Made by a program: the position numbers and the translations under genes
Notes under the pieces: model-generated
Databases searched by the model: none
The model's input: the letters and a program-made list of their open reading frames with translations, nothing else
Told to the model about the DNA's origin: nothing
Assembly: GCA_009733715.1 (NCBI GenBank)
Contig: WMKJ01000052.1
Coordinates: 29,843-93,842, forward strand
Source of the DNA: Herpomyces periplanetae
Taxonomy: Eukaryota > Ascomycota > Laboulbeniomycetes > Herpomycetales > Herpomycetaceae
Direction of reading: 5' to 3'
DNA: 64,000 bases
Shown: one piece after another, positions 1 through 11,600 of the stretch
Layout: each line of letters opens with the position of its first letter
Position numbering within the stretch: position 1 is the stretch's first letter

Positions 1-430
<430 letters not shown>

Positions 431-1307
431 AACTTTTTACCAGATTTATCAAAATTTATCCCAATACTTCTTTACGCCATCCAGCAATCCATCCCAAAAC
501 TCTGCAAAACTTTTCCTTCCCCCGCCTTACCTAATCCGCTGACTCATCTCACGCCACAGCAGCTGATCACGTGTGTGGCGCAGACCAGGCGGTGTGCGGA
601 AGATGGAAGAGTTTGGTGATTGATGGTAAAATGTGTAAATGGTAAATGGTAAATGGTAAATGTGGGAATAAATTAATGATGTTTAGTTGTTTCAAAATTG
701 TCAATGACGATGATTATGGTTGGGTAATATATAATTAGGTTGAGTTATTGGTATATACCTTTTTTTCTTTTTATCCTTCTCAAATTTTCCCTACTAATCA
801 TGTATAACATGCTTTTTTTGTTTGCTGATATTACTCTTCCTCTCTCCTCCTCTCAATACCTTTAAGCTTACATCTCCCTTTACCTAATTATTCCTTCTAA
901 TAGCTTATCTTCCAATTATTACCTTCTGCTATATCTATCCTTCCATCATATGCATTTGTCCCCCCCTTCGCTTCCCCCCTTACTCCTTATCCTAATGCGA
1001 AATCTGTCCTCTTCCGCTTATGTAAGCCAAACAATTTTGGGTTAGATTTTGCCGAGTTTAAAAGGTGGGAATTTTACGCGATGTTCATCCATCAATGGTA
1101 AACTTGTTCGCGTTATTTTACTCTATCAGGTTTTTATGAAAGGTGATTTTGGCGAGGCTCAACTCGGGGAATTCAAGAACTCATTTACCCAAGTTAAAGT
1201 TCCGTCCTAGATTGATTTTATCTAATTTGGTTACATTTAAAAGGGATTAATATATTCATTTATACACTTATTCTTACGCTTCAGGATAGTCTGGGAAATC
1301 GCTAATC
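431..1307. promoter_or_regulatory. Divergent intergenic region, ubiquitin / HUT1
   Basis: No coding sequence is seen. It must contain the ubiquitin 5' leader and promoter on the reverse strand and the HUT1 promoter on the forward strand. A CACGTG hexamer lies at 568-573. From about 760 to 1020 the forward strand is strongly pyrimidine-rich, as in the leaders of several other genes here. Confidence 0.5.
635..662. repeat. Short tandem repeat, GTAAATG x4
   Basis: Four head-to-tail copies of the heptamer GTAAATG lie in the divergent intergenic region between the ubiquitin gene and HUT1. Confidence 0.85.
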
Positions 1308-2642
1308 ATGAAGTCTAACGCTAAATCTTTACGCGTTAAAAAACGCAAACATTCTAACTCGGTTAAATCAAATTCCCATCATCGTAAGGGAGCCCGACTA
1401 AATAATTCCCCTGCCGGTATAGTCGAATTAATCGTATGCGTCGGTGGAATTTACGCTTCATTGTAAGATTGCTTCAATTCAATTTATGTATATTAGATTC
1501 GCTTGCCCTTTCAACTAATTATTTCGTTATTTTCTATACATAGTTTATTATGGGCGCTGCTTCAGGAACGAATTACCACTAAACTATACGATACTGAACG
1601 GTTTACCTTTCCCATCTTACTACTTACAATTCAATCATGTCTTGCCGCTATACTAGGCTTTGCATACCTCATCTTTATGACTCCTCAATCACGCGGGAAA
1701 AGTACATCTAGAAATTGGCTTAATATTCCACCTATTTTCCCTTCCTCCCGAATAGTCGTTCCTCTCTTTTTCATATCATTGGCTTCTTCCTTAGCTGCCC
1801 CCTTTGGATATGCATCTTTAAAGTATATCGATTACATTACATTTATCCTGGCTAAGTCTTGCAAGTTACTCCCGGTAATGGCAGTTCATGTAGGCTTATT
1901 CCGCCGAAAGTACCCAGCGTGGAAATATTGCGTAGTGGGACTGGTTACGCTGGGAGTAGCTCTATTCACTGTATATCATCCAGGAACTGCAGCTAAAGCT
2001 GCGAGAAACTCTAAAATGCGATCATCGTCTGAATTTAATAGCGGGATTTTATCCCAACTTTCATCCGTAATCGGTATCTCACCCGCTTCAGTTTGGGGAT
2101 TATCACTCTTAGCTATAAACCTTTTCTTTGACGGTATAACCAATTCAACTCAGGATCACTTATTTAAAGCCAATCCTGATTATTCTGCACCGCAGATGAT
2201 GGTATCACAAAATACTATATCATCCTTGATTAACCTTGGCTACCTAGTACTTTTACCTCGATTAGCTCGGTCCTTCATCGGACATTATTTCAATATTAAG
2301 CTTGATAATGGAGCCGGAGAATTAAGGGATGGTTTAGCCTTTCTATACCGGCATCATGAAGCATACTGGGATGTATTAGGATTTGCGTTATGTGGAGCAG
2401 TTGGTCAAGTGTTCATATTCAGAACATTATCTCGATTTTCCTCCCTACTCCTCGTAACGGTAACGGTAACCCGTAAAATGCTCACTATGATCCTCTCCGT
2501 ACTATTATTTGGCCATGTTATACAACCAAAACAATGGTTAGGGGTGGGATTAGTATTCGGTGGTATCGGAATTGAAGCCGTAATTCAACGTTACGAAAAA
2601 ATGAAAATATCAGCAAAACATTTACCCGTGAAATCGCGATGA
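1308..2642 (+). CDS. HUT1: HUT1-type UDP-galactose/UDP-glucose transporter of the ER
   Basis: Nucleotide-sugar transporter of the SLC35B1/UAA family, known in fungi as Hut1 and placed in the ER membrane. Two exons: 1308-1462 and 1544-2642, with an 81-base intron (GTAAGA ... ACATAG). The spliced protein has 417 residues. Exon 1 adds about 52 residues: a basic Ser/Lys/His-rich tail, then the first hydrophobic helix ending G-I-Y-A-S-F, which joins to L-L-W-A-L-L-Q-E-R-I-T at the start of exon 2. That Q-E-R-I-T stretch is a hallmark of the family. About ten hydrophobic segments follow, and ITNSTQDHLF and the C-terminal GVGLVFGGIGIEA segment also fit. The C-terminus is basic (KHLPVKSR) with no clear KKxx signal. 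Confidence in family is high; the substrate is taken from the family. Confidence 0.92.
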
Positions 2643-3040
2643 AAGTGTTCAAGTAGAATGCGGATGCGCGCCACGTTCTGCAACTTGCATCCTAGTTCCC
2701 TCCAGTTACCAATCGCCGGCCGTGCATCCCATTATTTTACCGCGTTTATTGTGCGCTAGTTACCCTTAGTTCACCACTCGTTGAGCTGTTCGCACTCTTG
2801 CTTCATCCCTAACTCCCATTTCCGTTTCTCGTTCCTCTAAATCTCCCCAAACCCGTTGAGCCCAACCTGATTATATAAGGAGTTGGATCAAATCGGCCAA
2901 GCGGCTACGGATCGAGAGAACAAGTGTCTCTGCTTCATCTTTTGGGAAAAGTTTTGCTCAGATCTATTCTCCATACACTTTCACACGGATTTATATGTGT
3001 TCACTTGTTATCATCAAGTTCATTCTACATAATCTTCAAG
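2643..3040. promoter_or_regulatory. Intergenic, HUT1 to eIF2B gamma
   Basis: About 400 bases with no coding signal. It holds the 3' end of HUT1 and the promoter and leader of the next gene, pyrimidine-rich in 2780-2860, with a TATATAA-like stretch near 2872. Confidence 0.4.
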
Positions 3041-5084
3041 ATGAATAGTTCGTCTAACCGATTTTCCGGGAACTTTCAGGTTTTCATTCTCTGCGGTCCC
3101 GGTGTATCGTTAAACACATTTACATCAAACCCCAAAGATTCCCCAAAAGCTCTGATTCCCATCGCTAATCGTCCCATGGTATGGTATCCCATGGAATGGT
3201 GCTATAGAGCAGGGCTAACAGGTCAGTTTATACATTTTATTCGTTCATATTGACAAATGAGATGTTTTCTATATTCTTTTGTTTTACTACTACAAATGAT
3301 TCTTCATTGCGGTGTTTGAATATTTTGTTATACACGTTGTCGCATCGATGAAAATGATAAATATAAAGTTGTTTGTGTTATTTCCATAGGTACGACACCA
3401 ATATGTTGACAATGATATTGCGCTTACAGATATTACATTAATTACACCCCTTGAATCTTCATGGGCAATTCAAAATGCACTATCACAAAACTCTCATTTA
3501 ACAGCACTCCCATCACCTAAACCAACCGTACTAGCACCGGCGAACCTAACCCAGGTTACAGGGACGGCCGAAATATTTCGTCTGCCCGAAGTTCAAAAAG
3601 CTATTACCTCGGATTTCATTGTTTTACCGTGTGATTTTGTATGTGAGCTTGATGCAACACATGTCTTGGACACGTGGATGGTTACCCAAGGTGGACTGAG
3701 TGGATCAAGGATATCTACGTTAACAAAAGCGGATCCCCTTCGCTCAAGCGGTGAAGATAATGTGGAACGGAAGGGTGGATTAGGCTTGTGGTACAGTACA
3801 ACGAATCCGGATGGAACGAAAAACAAGACAGCGGAAACGGATTTTGTAGTTACAACAGCATTGCCTAAACCGGTGGTTTATACACCAGAAAGTTCACTTC
3901 GCCGAAATGTTGAGTGCATAGTTATTGCTTTATCAACTGATACGTTTAAGGATGGTCTTGCGGTTCGAAAGTCCTTTCAATTACGATATTCGGCTTTGAA
4001 AAAGTTCCAAAATGTAAAATGTCGAACAGAGTATCGTGATGCTCACGTTTACTTTTTCCCGTATTGGATTAAAAAGTTTATAGCGCTCAACGAAAGTGAA
4101 AGTTTTTTATCCCTTAGTGAAGATATAATCGGATGGTGGGCCAAGTCATGCTGGCAAGAAGGTCTTGCAGAAAAACTTCACGTACCCGAGGCATTATCAG
4201 TTAACGGAACGTTAAGTCGTTGGTATAACGCTGGCGGGAATGAAAAAGTTGATCTGGTATCTCTTATTTCTACACGTACACCGCCCGTATGCAATTCCAA
4301 CGAGGCTGCTAAACCCAATCTTCAGAATTCCTCTATATTTGATTCTCTCATGTTATCGGAATCTCAAATTTTATCCGACACGTTTTCCCTGGACGATATT
4401 CCCCGACATTACGGATACTTTCATCCGTCAACGGAGTCAGCACCTCTGATGCGTCGAGTTGATACTGTTCCCTTACTTTTGTCTACGTCATTACGCTTAG
4501 CAACTATTCCGCCAATTTCAGCTTCTCTTACACCGGGAAATGCTCCCGCCGCGGCCGGTTCGACAGGCGGATCTGGGGCACCATCGCCGTTTGCTCACGC
4601 CGCAAAAATTGCAAATCCCGAACGTATTCCTAAACAGTGTCGTGTAGAAGCGGAAAACAGTTTACTTGACGCCCGGATTTCCGTAGGAGAACGTGCAAAT
4701 GTAAAAGAGTGTGTTATCGGTGCCAATTGTGAAATCGGGGCCGGTTCCCGTCTCCTACGATGCTTGCTTATGGAGGGTGTAATAGTCGGCGAGAACGTTA
4801 CAATGAGTGGATGTGTGGTTGGACGATGGGCACGCTTAGAAGGCGGTGATCGTAAGGACGACGTAAAAACTAATTTAAAGGATTGTGAAATACAAGAGGG
4901 AAATGTAATTCCCTGGGGTACTGATGCCAAGGGCGAAAAATTCATGATATTCGAGGGGTTATCGGAAAATGGTGATTCAGACATAACTAGTCCGCGTAGT
5001 GCGCGGTCGGGTCTTCCTTTGACAAGCGATGATGATGACGATGATGACAGTGACCGTGACGACAGCTTTGTGCTGCCCCGCTAA
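3041..5084 (+). CDS. GCD1: Translation initiation factor eIF2B, gamma subunit
   Basis: Gamma subunit of eIF2B, the guanine-nucleotide exchange factor of eIF2; with the epsilon subunit it forms the catalytic subcomplex in the cytoplasm. Two exons, 3041-3221 and 3430-5084, give 611 residues. The join turns ...RAGLT into D-I-T-L-I-T-P, the expected beta strand of the nucleotidyltransferase-like domain; the donor is GTCAGT and the acceptor CTTACAG. A closer AG at 3388-3389 is not used because it does not restore the frame. The N-terminus has S-P-K-A-L-I-P-I-A-N-R-P-M, the fold's nucleotide-binding signature. Residues about 70-130 contain D-F-I-V-L-P-C-D-F. Residues about 465-540 form hexapeptide left-handed beta-helix repeats (ANVKECVIGANCEIGAG and following). 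The tail is very acidic (seven Asp in a row). Start chosen because the ORF upstream is not conserved. Confidence 0.92.
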
Positions 5085-5389
5085 CCCGTAGTGTCGCATC
5101 CCACCACATCTTTGCAAGCCCAACCCAGCGCAGGCTTGACCGCGCCCCATCCGATAAATGGGGCGTAGAGCGCGGGAACGTGTGTGCGTTTCAGGATAAT
5201 TAATTAACCAAGTACATACACAACCTTAAATATGACTCTCTGACAAGACAGCGTGCGTAATGTAGAAGTTTAGACGGTTTTGTATGCCACGAGCGTGCGA
5301 GAGGTGATTTAATTTCCGCGTAGGAATGTCCAGAACCAGCGATCCGGCTGGAAAATGCAGAGCAGGAAAATCCACAGCGCAAGACGGGG
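5085..5389. other. Convergent intergenic spacer
   Basis: About 300 bases between two convergent stop codons. I see only the two 3' untranslated regions; small ORFs here have no coding character. Confidence 0.5.
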
Positions 5390-8341
5390 CTACGTATGAA
5401 CACGACGTAGCGAATTTAAACCTCGTAAACTCCGAAGGGACAAATTGCCCAAACGTTTAGTAAACGACTTGTAGGAACGAATCTTTTTAACACGCTGTTC
5501 ACAAGGGGGAGCTGGTGCCGACGGTGGCGATGGCGGCGGGGGCGGCGGTGATGGTGATGATGTGAACATTTTACTGGCGGCTGGGCGTTGCGGCGCTAAT
5601 CCAGTCGATCGTGAAATACTCGCGCTGCCCAGTGTCGGGGGTCGCGATGTCGACGTCGATCCTGATCCCGATGCTAGCAACAGCGAAAGTGAAAATGAAT
5701 TACGATTCACATTTACCCCCGACTTTGCGCGCGGTACAGGCGTCCCTCGAGTTAGTGTAAAACTCTTGCGAAATGAATCGCGTTGCCGTGATGTTCCCTT
5801 GTCCGGCTCGTTCACTACCAATTCAAATGGATCACTCTGCGAAAAATCGTAAACCGACCATCGGTTACTGCGTGAATGGCGTCGTTTATCAAGTTCTGTT
5901 TTCGTCTGTGATAATCGTCGGTTTACACTGGCCTGCCGTTCATTCTTTGTACCATCTTCATTGCCTCCACTATTCGCTTCCATTTCCCGTGCTGTATGAA
6001 CCCAGCTCCGTACTCGATACGCCGACATCCTACGGCCTACCTCTTCATGAATTTTGCTGAGTCGCTCAAACGAATTAAACTTCCGCGGTAAATGTAAAAC
6101 TTCAAAACTCTTCTTGCGCGATAATCGTGGAACTGAAAACATCCGCTTTTCGCCTCCTTCTTTTCCATCCCCTGCGCTAATAGCCTGCGCCGGTATATTA
6201 CTACCCCGTACTTCCACCGACTCTTTACCTTCATTGCTAAGTAAACTTTGCCGCGATCCTCTTCCATTTGCTGTCCGTGTCTTCGCCGTTCCCGTCTTCT
6301 CTCCATCCGTTAAATAATTGTCGTCATTATGTCCACATTCATCAATATTCATCACTTCTTTTAATTGGCTACTTCGTCGCCTTAAACGAAACTTCTCCAC
6401 TTTTTCAAGATGGTTTAACTTTCGCAATTTAAATAGACTTGGCTCATTTTCCATTTTAGCCGTATTAAAATTATTTATAGCCTCCATTTCTACGCATTCT
6501 TCACCACTTAAACTTAAAAGTTCCTCCCTCTCATGCTCTACCTCTACCTCGCACTCTTCAGACTGAACATCTCGAACTGTAAGCTCTCCTCCATGTTCAG
6601 AATTTATCACATTAACTCCAGTAGACTCGTCAAACGATGTACCAGAATAACTTTCACCCGTATCTCTCGTTGAACTGCCTGACGACGAGCAAGCTGAACT
6701 TGTGCAAACATCTCCGTTGTGATTGGGTAATTCAACTTCCGTTAACTCCTCAATTTGATCCAATTCCCCGTCTTCATCGACTTCCTCAACCTCTTCAAGA
6801 GCCGTTTTACGGAACGTCTCTCCACCGGATGAATATACCTCATTAATTGAATCAAATGCCGCAACTCTATCATTAAACCCAGACGTATCATGTTCATTCA
6901 TTTGTCCAATCTGCCGCATTAATTTATCCACCTCTCGTTCCATCGCATCACTCTCCATTACAGCTCGATTTTTAACTGCATCACTACACTTATTCCATTG
7001 CTGAAGGTAATCGCATAAATCCCGAAACTGAATCAAGACTGAATTAAATACCAAGGGCAAATCGTGCATCCAACTGGATTTTTGTTGCCACGACGCTGTG
7101 TATAGCGAAGTTTTATATTCAAAGTATTCTGGAATGGGTTCCTTGAAGTTATCAATATCTTGTATTGAATCATGAGAGAAGGATGTTTCAGATACCACGT
7201 CCTTCTTCCAAAACTCCAGAATAATTATTCGACGGGCAGCCGCTAAGCTACCAACACACCAGCTTAACCAATGTTTATACATTCGCTCGGCAAGAAAGTA
7301 AACATAGTCGTACTCTCCGTGAGTTTTTGATATACGTTGAATCCAAGGCTTACGGCCTTGAGATAAATTCATGACATCTTCTACATGAGAAAACAATCGG
7401 GATGCACTTTGAAATGGACCATATTCACAAGAGGGATCTGGACATACATATGGCCAGTCTTCCTGATCCACAAGATCAAATGATTTACCTGCTAATGCTT
7501 CATCCAAGCAATTATCACGAATTAATGAAGCACGGAAGCTATCGTAAGCTCGAGAACGGGCAACCGAACGAGAATTTAAGCATTGTTTAGCAATTGCAGC
7601 GTTTAAGCGGCGAATTCCTGCACTTCCTAGGCATTTTGTTTCTAAATGAGCAATCATTTTGCTAAAACTTGGAAAGATTAGCCCACAATTCTTCGTGGGA
7701 CATGGGGCAGGACCCAGAAGGTATGCGCAATTCAACTCATGTTCTTGGAGACCCTTTTCATTCTCATTGTGGCTCTGACAGCCCCAGCATGCACGATGCC
7801 GCATAAGGTGCTCAAAGAAGTCCCCAGGCTGTACACCGGAAGCCCGACGAAGTCGACATCCGTTACACACCACGAGACAACCCGTTGTGGACCAATGTTT
7901 GATTAAACTTTCGTAGCTAAAGTCAGCAAACATGCACTTAGCATCCATACCATATACACGACATTCAAAGCTGTGAAATATGGGCGAATTTTTGAAAGTA
8001 AATGTTAATTGACCATCTCCCGAATCTTTATCCGTAAAATCATCATCTCCACTGCTTCCATCGAGGCTCGGTGGTTTATACGCATTACCTGCGGGATCAT
8101 ATTCGTGGGGGAATTCTTCGTGTAATTTAACATTCCTGGTAGCACTTCTTCGTAGCAACGTTTTTGAGGTTGTGAACGGGTTATTCAACGGGGCGCCTGA
8201 CAAAGCAGGAGGACAAGTTGGCATACGAATGGGAGCTGGTAAAGAAATTTTGTGATCTTCCAGCATCTTAATAGCTTCATTGTCCCGTTCACATTTACTT
8301 GGGCAAACGCTGCCCGCATGTGAGTTGGACCGATTTGCCAT
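5390..8341 (-). CDS. Unrecognised 983-residue Cys/His-rich protein
   Basis: Single-exon gene; I do not recognise the product. Residues 1-120 are polar with a Pro-rich start. Residues about 120-330 hold many spaced cysteines and histidines (for example C-x2-C in VVCNGC, HLMRHRACWGC, HELNC, CPTKNCG with a later H and C, VCPDPSC with a later H). They look like several degenerate C2H2 zinc fingers, so a zinc-binding or nuclear role is possible but not shown. Residues 330-480 are predicted globular with Trp-rich helices (WIQRISK, YKHWLSWCVGSL). From about 500 to 620 the chain is very acidic. The last third is basic and Ser/Arg-rich with RRLSQ- and RRxS-like phosphorylation sites, then a proline run near residue 945 and a highly basic end. 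Start: first ATG, followed by the long open frame. It diverges from SGT1. Confidence 0.85.
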   Translation of the reverse strand: MANRSNSHAGSVCPSKCERDNEAIKMLEDHKISLPAPIRMPTCPPALSGAPLNNPFTTSKTLLRRSATRNVKLHEEFPHEYDPAGNAYKPPSLDGSSGDDDFTDKDSGDGQLTFTFKNSPIFHSFECRVYGMDAKCMFADFSYESLIKHWSTTGCLVVCNGCRLRRASGVQPGDFFEHLMRHRACWGCQSHNENEKGLQEHELNCAYLLGPAPCPTKNCGLIFPSFSKMIAHLETKCLGSAGIRRLNAAIAKQCLNSRSVARSRAYDSFRASLIRDNCLDEALAGKSFDLVDQEDWPYVCPDPSCEYGPFQSASRLFSHVEDVMNLSQGRKPWIQRISKTHGEYDYVYFLAERMYKHWLSWCVGSLAAARRIIILEFWKKDVVSETSFSHDSIQDIDNFKEPIPEYFEYKTSLYTASWQQKSSWMHDLPLVFNSVLIQFRDLCDYLQQWNKCSDAVKNRAVMESDAMEREVDKLMRQIGQMNEHDTSGFNDRVAAFDSINEVYSSGGETFRKTALEEVEEVDEDGELDQIEELTEVELPNHNGDVCTSSACSSSGSSTRDTGESYSGTSFDESTGVNVINSEHGGELTVRDVQSEECEVEVEHEREELLSLSGEECVEMEAINNFNTAKMENEPSLFKLRKLNHLEKVEKFRLRRRSSQLKEVMNIDECGHNDDNYLTDGEKTGTAKTRTANGRGSRQSLLSNEGKESVEVRGSNIPAQAISAGDGKEGGEKRMFSVPRLSRKKSFEVLHLPRKFNSFERLSKIHEEVGRRMSAYRVRSWVHTAREMEANSGGNEDGTKNERQASVNRRLSQTKTELDKRRHSRSNRWSVYDFSQSDPFELVVNEPDKGTSRQRDSFRKSFTLTRGTPVPRAKSGVNVNRNSFSLSLLLASGSGSTSTSRPPTLGSASISRSTGLAPQRPAASKMFTSSPSPPPPPPSPPSAPAPPCEQRVKKIRSYKSFTKRLGNLSLRSLRGLNSLRRVHT

Positions 8342-10184
8342 ACCTATCCGACGTTATCAGGAGTAAATGACATGGAATCGAGGCTAAAATAAAAATAATT
8401 GTAAAAAGTGTAAAAGCAGATATGATTGAAGGGAAAACTTTAAAATTGAGAGAACGCGAAGAAACTTTTTGGGTAAAAGAGTAAAACTTGTGCGAAAATA
8501 TTCAAAGAGAAGAGCGAGAGTAACATTAAAGGTGCGGAAAAACGTATATATCCGTAGAAATCGGATTGGACGAGGGAAAGAAGGAGGGTGGTAGGAAGGA
8601 AAGAATTTGTGAGAACCTGACAAAACGGGAAAGTGCAATGGCAAGAAGGCAAATTGATTTGAGGATATGGAGAGATTGAAAGTTGAGGGGGGGAATTGTT
8701 GAGAATAGATAGTGGTAGGGACTTCTCAATAAAATCCTGGTTGGGATGGTAAACAAAGGACTTGGACATCAAATGGGAAGTTGCAAATGAGACAAGTCAA
8801 CTTTTCACCTGAGAAATACACCCTCTTACCTTATTGGGATTGTCTAAAAGTAACATATTTTCTCAACAAGGCGGGTGAAAAATACAAATACAAGCTTATT
8901 GCTATAGTGAGAAAGAACCGCACACGCATACGGGGAAGGAACGACTTTCATCCCTAACCTAGTTGGAGACGGGAGGTTTCTTCTGACTCGAGGGGTAGGA
9001 TGATAAATGTGATGGTAGTGAAGGAGATTGAGTAGGAATATCCACCCACGAACTCACTCACACGTACAATATTTCCCTGGATCTCAACATGCTACTATAT
9101 TTAGCGGATATGAATGTGATGAAGTCGGAACAATTCGGACCGGGAGGCTCGAGGTCACGTCAACAATGCAAAAGTAAGTTTTGGGTTAGACGTGCAGATT
9201 GGATATAAAACGGAGAGTTCCACGGGCAAACAATCCAGAGAGTTTCCATGAGATGTGTGAAGTGGAGTGGATGGGTGGGGTCTGGGAGAACACAAGGTAT
9301 CGGATTTTCCATGAATTGAGCGTTTGTGATGGCCGAGTCTCTCATATTTCACCTGGTTTAACTGAATTAAAGATGGAGTATAGTAACGTATCATATTATA
9401 GAAACAAAAAAAGAGGTTCACACAAGTACAAACTGCGGAAAGGATAATTGATTTGAGACGGGAAAGGGTTAAGTTAAGGGTGTACGGTCAGCGTGATGAA
9501 TTAAAGGTGGCACGAGTATTTAATTCGGATTGTGATAAAGGCTTTTAAGCGTGGATGTGTGTGTGAAAAGAGTTAGTTCAGCTGACCAATGAACATGACA
9601 ATTAAGAAGGACCGAAGGATGGCTAACGCGTAAAAGTGCGTACAGGGAATCTGATTAAATTAAAAATGAGATGAGATAGGGTGTAGTTTACGCTGGTAAA
9701 AAGTACAACCCGGATGTATCAGACAACGTGTATATATTTGAGCAAATTATTAACCATAGATACCGCTGTGTACACATTGAGACATCCGAATTGTAAACTT
9801 AAGATATTTTAAACATAAATGGAAAAACTTTCAAGCCGACTCTGGAATTCGGGTCATCATTATAAGCATGCTTAAACGTGTAACCGTCTGTATTTAACGG
9901 TTATGACCTGTAAACTGGAAGGGAGGTTGAAGAAAAAAAAATGTGAAATAGATACTGCCAAAAAGTATGAACGCTTAAGACTAGTTCATACCATTAATCC
10001 TGCATCAGTAAAAAGTAAAAAATAACAGTACCGAAGTCACGTGGAGTCACGCGATATTAAGACAGGCAAACGAGTATACACACGCGAGGGTAGTTGAACA
10101 CAGGACGCGAGTGAGCAATGACTGACGGTGAAAAAGATATGTGCAGGATTTGTTGAAGCGAAGGTTAACAAGGTTAAAGGGGAG
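8342..10184. promoter_or_regulatory. Long divergent intergenic region
   Basis: About 1.8 kb without a convincing gene. The first part (8342 to about 9700) is purine-rich on the forward strand, so it is a pyrimidine-rich leader for the reverse-strand gene. Small ORFs at 8384-8772 and 9155-9447 overlap in several frames and look random. A CACGTG lies at 10038-10043. A short upstream ORF of 12 codons, starting ATGACTGACG at 10118, overlaps the SGT1 leader. Confidence 0.5.
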
Positions 10185-11501
10185 ATGGAGCACGCAGAAA
10201 ATGGACAAAAAGCTTTACAAGTGGAGAATTATGGATTGGCCATTAGGGAATTAACACTGGCTATATCAGAGGAAAGGGATAAAGCGGAAAATTATATTTG
10301 TCGATCGATAGCGTTTATACGTGATGAACCAACCCGAGCGCAAGAAGCACTACAGGATGCAGAGCGAGCGATATATTACGCGAGAAAAACAGGTGGACAA
10401 ACTGATTTAATTGTTCGAGCGCAAATACGCCGAATGATATCACTGTATCATTGTGAAAGATTTGCAGATGCATTAAAGATACTGGAGGTGATACGTGAAT
10501 TGGATTCTAAAGAAAAGACATTATTGATATGGGAGCCTAAATTGCGTGAGGAATTATCAAGAATTCCCGATACGGACCCGCGTAAAATCGCGACGGTGGA
10601 AGCAACAGTAGCTAAACTTCCCGATGAAGATGGTCAAATAATAAGGGAAGACACGGTCAAGCAAGATTTGGTAATGGAAAGGGGAAATCTGGGAACTAAG
10701 GCAAAGACACCGTTAAACAAAGTTAGATACGAATGGTATCAAAGTGACGATACAATATTTCTTAATATTATGGCACGAAACGTCGAGCAAGACCACGTGA
10801 AGATTAACATACAAGATAACAAGGTAAGTAGACTAATCAAGGGTAAGGTATAAGGGAACAATACCCACAGGAAGAGCAACAATGGTAATGATGTACGGCA
10901 AATATAGATTTACACGGAATTCCCCGTTCTGGACGATGATACATATAAACTTGAACTTGATCCATTGTACTCAAGAATCATACCCGAAGCATCCGGACTC
11001 ACAGTCAAGACGGTTAAAGTGGAGATCACACTAAAAAAAGCAACTTCGGGAGAAAAGTGGACCAACTTGCAAGTAACAGATCAGACGACGGAAAGTGCGA
11101 ACGAAACACCAGTATACCCCTCATCATCTCGAAAGGGAACTAAAAACTGGGATCAGGTGATATTATCATTGACGCAGGCATCGAAAGATGGTACGGGAAG
11201 TGTCGGAGGGAAAGAAATTGACCAAAGTACGAATAATCAAACTGGATCAAGTTCATCGACAAAATTAAATGATTCGGATTTATTGAAATTGGATGATACG
11301 GATGAATTTGAGGGAGATGAGGTTGGAATGTTCTTCAAACGATTATACGCTAACTCTGACCCAGATACTCGTCGTGCCATGATTAAGAGTTACACGGAAA
11401 GTAACGGTACAGCACTAAGTACCAATTGGTCTGAGGTCCAAAAAGGAAAAGTCCAAACTACTCCTCCCGACGGAATGGAAGCTAAAACTTGGTCATCTTA
11501 A
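10185..11501 (+). CDS. SGT1: SGT1, co-chaperone of Hsp90 and SCF/kinetochore assembly
   Basis: Sgt1 links Hsp90 to Skp1-containing complexes. Two exons, 10185-10823 and 10908-11501, give 410 residues; the intron has GTAAGT and AATATAG. Residues 1-120 are a TPR region opening A-E-N-G-Q-K-A-L-Q-V-E-N-Y, more degenerate than usual. The CS domain (about 175-270) starts at V-R-Y-E-W-Y-Q and continues across the join as DNK-IYTEFPVLDD, later L-Y-S-R-I-I-P-E. The SGS domain at the end has F-F-K-R-L-Y-A-N-S-D-P-D-T-R-R-A-M and S-T-N-W-S-E-V, both near-diagnostic. I chose the ATG at 10185 because it aligns with the usual TPR start; the frame stays open upstream to 10128 without an ATG. It converges with TAF6, 100 bases apart. 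Confidence 0.9.
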
Positions 11502-11600
11502 CCTCTTCACGTCCCCTCCGTTCCACTAAGATACCGCCGAGCACGTGAGCCAGTACACATCACATGATGCCACGTGATGAGCAAGAAACCGGAAGGAGAA

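Noticed and set aside
3388-3389. Acceptor CATAG in the eIF2B gamma intron
   Set aside because: Joining here breaks the frame; the CTTACAG at 3428-3429 restores the conserved D-I-T-L-I-T-P.
4595-4984. 129-codon antisense ORF inside eIF2B gamma
   Set aside because: It is the antisense shadow of the beta-helix domain and has no motif.
10118-10184. SGT1 starting at ATGACTGACG with a 19-base intron
   Set aside because: An intron that short is not credible next to others of 59-210 bases; the ATG at 10185 fits the TPR start.
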